Source: Flavobacteriales bacterium
Lineage (GTDB): Bacteria > Bacteroidota > Bacteroidia > UBA10329
DNA: 64,000 bases
Reading direction: 5' to 3'
Assembly: GCA_020635495.1 (NCBI GenBank)
Contig: JACJZQ010000003.1
Coordinates: forward strand, 62,001-126,000
Positions 62,401 through 64,000 of this stretch are shown piece by piece; the stretch's first letter is position 1, and the number at the start of each line of letters is the position of its first letter. A model generated the notes under the pieces. The model ran no database searches. It saw only the letters and a list, made by a program, of their open reading frames with translations, and was not told the DNA's origin. The position numbers were made by a program, and so were the translations under genes.

Positions 62401-64000
62401 GGGTTTCCGGTTCCAAAACCTACCGATCCTTGGTTGGTCATGTTGGATATATCAATAACCTTTAGAAGGTCACTACCGCTATCTGCTACGTAGGCGAAGT
62501 CACCGTTCACGTCCATCTCGTTTGCGCTGGTTCCGATAGCAATGAATCCATCAGGTAAAACAACACCGTTTGATGTACTCAGCTTTCTCAGAACATCGTT
62601 CGTTGCATCCAACGCTAATATGCTATTGCCAGAAACGCGAACGGAAGAAATCAATCCACCGGTACCTTGACTACCGAGAGGTGCTATCGATCCGGGACTG
62701 GTTATATCATATACTCGAACCCCAGTACTCGTTGCAACTGCCGCAAACTGGCCAGAAGCATGAACTGAGAAACCTTCAATAAAATCGTTAGACACAACCT
62801 CAAGACACGCGTAATCAGCCGCTGGAACACTACCGAATATGTCTTCTGTGGTGACAGATAGCTCTTGCCAAGATGCCGTGCCAAATGCGTTTGAGGTCAA
62901 TATCTTTCCAGAGTCCTCTGTTCCATCCGCCAATCGAAAAGTACCTTCTACGTGCAATTTGGAGCTTGGTAATGTGGTGCCTATTCCCACATTCGTTCCG
63001 TCATTGAAAAGATTGCTGTTGGCCACCCAATCGGTTCCATCATTGCGGAGTGTTTGACCTGAGGTTCCGGCCACAAGCGGACCAGTGGCTCCGGTTGCAC
63101 CTTGCGGCCCCGTTGGGCCAGTGGCTCCATCTGCACCTTGAATACCTTGCGCTCCTGTAGGACCCTGGGGACCTGTGGCACCGTCAGCGCCCGCTGGGCC
63201 AGTTATTCCCGTAGGTGGGTTATTCACGGTAAACACGCCAAAAGGCATTTGAGCCAACGTGAGTCCAGACCAATTAGCATTTCCCTCGGTATCGCTTACC
63301 AGAACATTACCTGCTGACCCGGACCCAGATGTGACCTTTAATCTTGAAACAGTTAATGTGTCTGCTACGACCATGTCGTTCTGCACAAGTACGTCTCCGT
63401 CTGCTCCAATACGCATTCTGAATTGATTGTTAGTGGCAAAATCGAGGTCCGCATTCTCAAATTGAGTGATTTGTCCTCGTCCATCAGGTTGAATTCCAAT
63501 GTCCATTCCATCAAATTGGGTTGTGCCAGTGTTTACGTCTGAGGTCACTTTGATAAACGTACCGTTCACATCTGCTGAATTGACGTGATACGCTTTTGCC
63601 GGATTAGCAGTTCCTAGTCCAATATTACCATTGCCAGTATCTGACATAGCCCCATCTACTAAAGTAACCCCATTCCAACGAGGAATTTTACCAGCGGAGG
63701 TGGAACTGACCTGCGGGTCTGTTTCAGGTGTAATAATCGTATTTGGATCGACCCAAGTTGCATTACCGCTGGCATCGCTGGAGAGAAGAAAGCCGTTTGA
63801 AGCTCCGTTGGTAATTTGAAAAGTCGTGGTAACTGTTTTTCCAACCACGTGTAGTTTACCTGATGGGACAGTTGTTCCGAGGCCAATATTATTTCCCGTG
63901 TCAAAAATGGAACCATCCAGCAATTGACCTGAAGCCTGATTCCATCGTGGAACTCTACCGTTCTGAAATGAAGCAACCTGCGGATCATCCTCCAAAGTTG
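59466..64000 (-). CDS. Fibre-like protein with collagen-like, YadA-head-like and S74 chaperone domains (N-terminus beyond window)
   Basis: The minus strand is open from the right edge to a TGA at 59466, at least 1511 codons; the TTG at 63995 is not a real start because the reading frame continues (TLEDDPQV) to the edge. Visible order: repeated NIGLGTxxPSxKLHVxG motifs typical of phage-tail-like and fibre proteins; a first collagen-like Gly-X-Y tract; a six-bladed-propeller-like region (residues about 385-700, e.g. ADSGSDLLKVIDISNMTNQGSV); a second Gly-X-Y tract; two copies of a YadA-head-like beta-roll (NNISSGNASFTAGG, ASGNNSFTAGNGNSVTG); and a C-terminal Peptidase S74 intramolecular chaperone (SDARLKTDVQDY, with the Ser and Lys expected for self-cleavage) ending in a coiled coil (ELKAENDTLQEMMKQQQQLIEQLL). 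Trimeric fibre assembly is inferred. Located near ssrA but no phage genes are nearby. Confidence 0.88.
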   Translation of the reverse strand, partial: TLEDDPQVASFQNGRVPRWNQASGQLLDGSIFDTGNNIGLGTTVPSGKLHVVGKTVTTTFQITNGASNGFLLSSDASGNATWVDPNTIITPETDPQVSSTSAGKIPRWNGVTLVDGAMSDTGNGNIGLGTANPAKAYHVNSADVNGTFIKVTSDVNTGTTQFDGMDIGIQPDGRGQITQFENADLDFATNNQFRMRIGADGDVLVQNDMVVADTLTVSRLKVTSGSGSAGNVLVSDTEGNANWSGLTLAQMPFGVFTVNNPPTGITGPAGADGATGPQGPTGAQGIQGADGATGPTGPQGATGATGPLVAGTSGQTLRNDGTDWVANSNLFNDGTNVGIGTTLPSSKLHVEGTFRLADGTEDSGKILTSNAFGTASWQELSVTTEDIFGSVPAADYACLEVVSNDFIEGFSVHASGQFAAVATSTGVRVYDITSPGSIAPLGSQGTGGLISSVRVSGNSILALDATNDVLRKLSTSNGVVLPDGFIAIGTSANEMDVNGDFAYVADSGSDLLKVIDISNMTNQGSVGFGTGNPRSVVFLNNKVCIATTSANEIKSFDVSGAPTAQTTLSLGSFSPTDMVGVATGKLYVIGEELGTGQLKVIKVGVSGSFAVQSTLDLNTPDPTSVSVTGNLVTILHQDGTMTIVDVSDSSAPVEDTTFDPSANVDISANGNFAYVVDGIQQLSVIELRCISAVVIDPTTGELTTQSLNSEAGLVGPQGAQGQQGPQGNTGATGAQGPQGIQGIQGVAGPTGPTGETGATGAQGPQGIQGLTGATGATGPIGPIGLTGATGPAGPPVNASGTENFLAKFDGSDTALVNSGVIELGGNIGIGTATPTAKLHVAGDDGFLTTGTESSGSIPVEGPGTRMMWYPNKAAFRAGRVFDDQWDDVNIGFRSAAFGVSNIASGDGSFAAGGGNTASGFNSLAVGNANLASEASSGSIGAFNNSSGIGSMSFGIELEARSFAEIVVGSHNTDYTPSSTFNFVGTDRLFVVGNGSSTSARSNAMVILKNGNTGIGTSTPTADLHVAGEDGLLATGTFGSGGALPATGAGERMMWYPNKAAFRAGSVVGTEWDNASIGNFSAAFGSNNISSGVESFSSGTNNISSGNASFTAGGFSTASGNNSFTAGNGNSVTGFASGSIGSDNISEGSSGLTLGNHLFSRSFGEVVVGVNNVNYTPSNSSGFASTDRIFVVGNGSSTSSRSNAMVILKNGNTGLGTSTPSSLLHLASASNAEGALAIMLENTHGPGGEAAIFFKNKTFSSTNKWAVGLNQSSLLSFNFGTVLSSGNTKMAIDTLGNVGIGTTSPSNKLHVVGDVFGSAFVGTPSNGRINMGGSIAPFINVIGDATTPAPTVVAGDEDLYIEDDLEVTGSAFKTGGGSWSTASDARLKTDVQDYTDGLNEVLQIRPVTFKYNEVWPSLSDGRTFVGVLAQEMQKVAPYMVEEKPFGQRIMENEDGTETVIEKGTPYLTYDPSALDYMLINAVKELKAENDTLQEMMKQQQQLIEQLLKERK
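60500..61320 (-). repeat. Two copies of a YadA-head-like module
   Basis: Two ~210-aa copies share RMMWYPNKAAFRAGxVxxxxWDxxxIGxxSAAFG and a run of short SxxxGxxxxASGxxSxAxG repeats, then FVGTDRLFVVGNGSSTSxRSNAMVILKNGNTGxGTSTP. The repeats resemble left-handed beta-roll head repeats of trimeric autotransporter adhesins. Confidence 0.65.
61605..61866 (-). repeat. Collagen-like Gly-X-Y tract (second)
   Basis: About 85 residues in which nearly every third residue is Gly (GPQGAQGQQGPQGNTG, GATGATGPIGPIG). On the plus strand this appears as a run of cct/cca-rich triplets. A shorter first tract lies at 63075-63215. Confidence 0.85.
63075..63215 (-). repeat. Collagen-like Gly-X-Y tract (first)
   Basis: About 45 residues of Gly-X-Y (GPAGADGATGPQGPTG, GPTGPQGATGATG) between the N-terminal fibre motifs and the propeller-like region of the S74 protein. 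Confidence 0.85.

Noticed and set aside
63993..63995. TTG at 63995 as start of the S74 fibre protein
   Set aside because: The frame stays open to the window edge and the residues before it fit the repeated DPQV context, so the gene is simply truncated by the window.
59466..64000. Prophage tail module
   Set aside because: The S74 and fibre motifs resemble phage tail proteins, but no capsid, portal, terminase, lysis or integrase genes are present, and such fibre proteins are frequent as chromosomal surface proteins in this phylum.

Overview
The window reads as chromosomal DNA of a member of the Bacteroidota, probably Flavobacteriales. Four lines of evidence support this. There are type IX secretion (T9SS) C-terminal sorting domains of type A and type B. 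There are SprB-type repeats. Promoters carry the Bacteroidota -7 box TAnnTTTG instead of a sigma70 -10 box. The tmRNA has a Bacteroidota-like tag (GESNFALAA). Family or genus cannot be fixed from the sequence alone.

Region 1 (1-42416, all minus strand) is a block of surface-protein genes. It starts with the 5' part of a P-domain/HYR protein that runs off the left edge. Next come a 612-aa FG-GAP/ASPIC-UnbV protein and three giant exported repeat proteins of 2865, 5822 and 4211 aa. Each complete gene except the 612-aa one is followed by its own terminator hairpin, and most have a recognisable -7 box, so they look like separate transcription units. The 2865-aa protein ends in a type A sorting domain. 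The 5822- and 4211-aa proteins end in PKD plus type B (gliding-motility-associated, CHU_C-like) domains. All three are built from nested tandem arrays: a 10-copy ECDL module, a 27-copy RCARR/YVGESN module alternating with SprB repeats, and a 9-copy cadherin-like array with a three-domain higher-order period.

Region 2 (42641-46075, plus) is a fadI-fadJ fatty-acid beta-oxidation operon with a terminator. Region 3 (46175-53502, plus) is a tightly packed run of seven genes: a dihaem cytochrome c lipoprotein, a dihaem cytochrome c peroxidase/MauG-like lipoprotein, a beta-helix protein fused to a cytochrome c, a retinol-dehydrogenase-like SDR, a retinol-saturase/carotenoid-desaturase-like flavoprotein, a short lipoprotein resembling the C-terminal part of GldN/PorN, and an alpha/beta hydrolase. 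Four-base overlaps join most of them. This is the best candidate for an undescribed redox system in the window.

Region 4 (53499-58625) holds a small VTT/DedA-like membrane protein (minus), a beta-propeller-like lipoprotein (plus), an alpha-methylacyl-CoA racemase (minus), and a divergent cystathionine beta-synthase gene coupled to a signal-less BtuF-like metal/cobalamin-binding protein. A REP-like inverted repeat sits between the convergent lipoprotein and racemase genes.

Region 5 (58624-64000) contains a bidirectional terminator, the tmRNA gene ssrA (minus), a 446-bp gene-free stretch with several hairpins including a perfect 32-bp palindrome, and the 3' part of a large trimeric-fibre-like protein. 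That protein has collagen-like Gly-X-Y, YadA-head-like and S74 chaperone domains and runs off the right edge. No core T9SS machinery, tRNA, insertion sequence, prophage or CRISPR array was seen.
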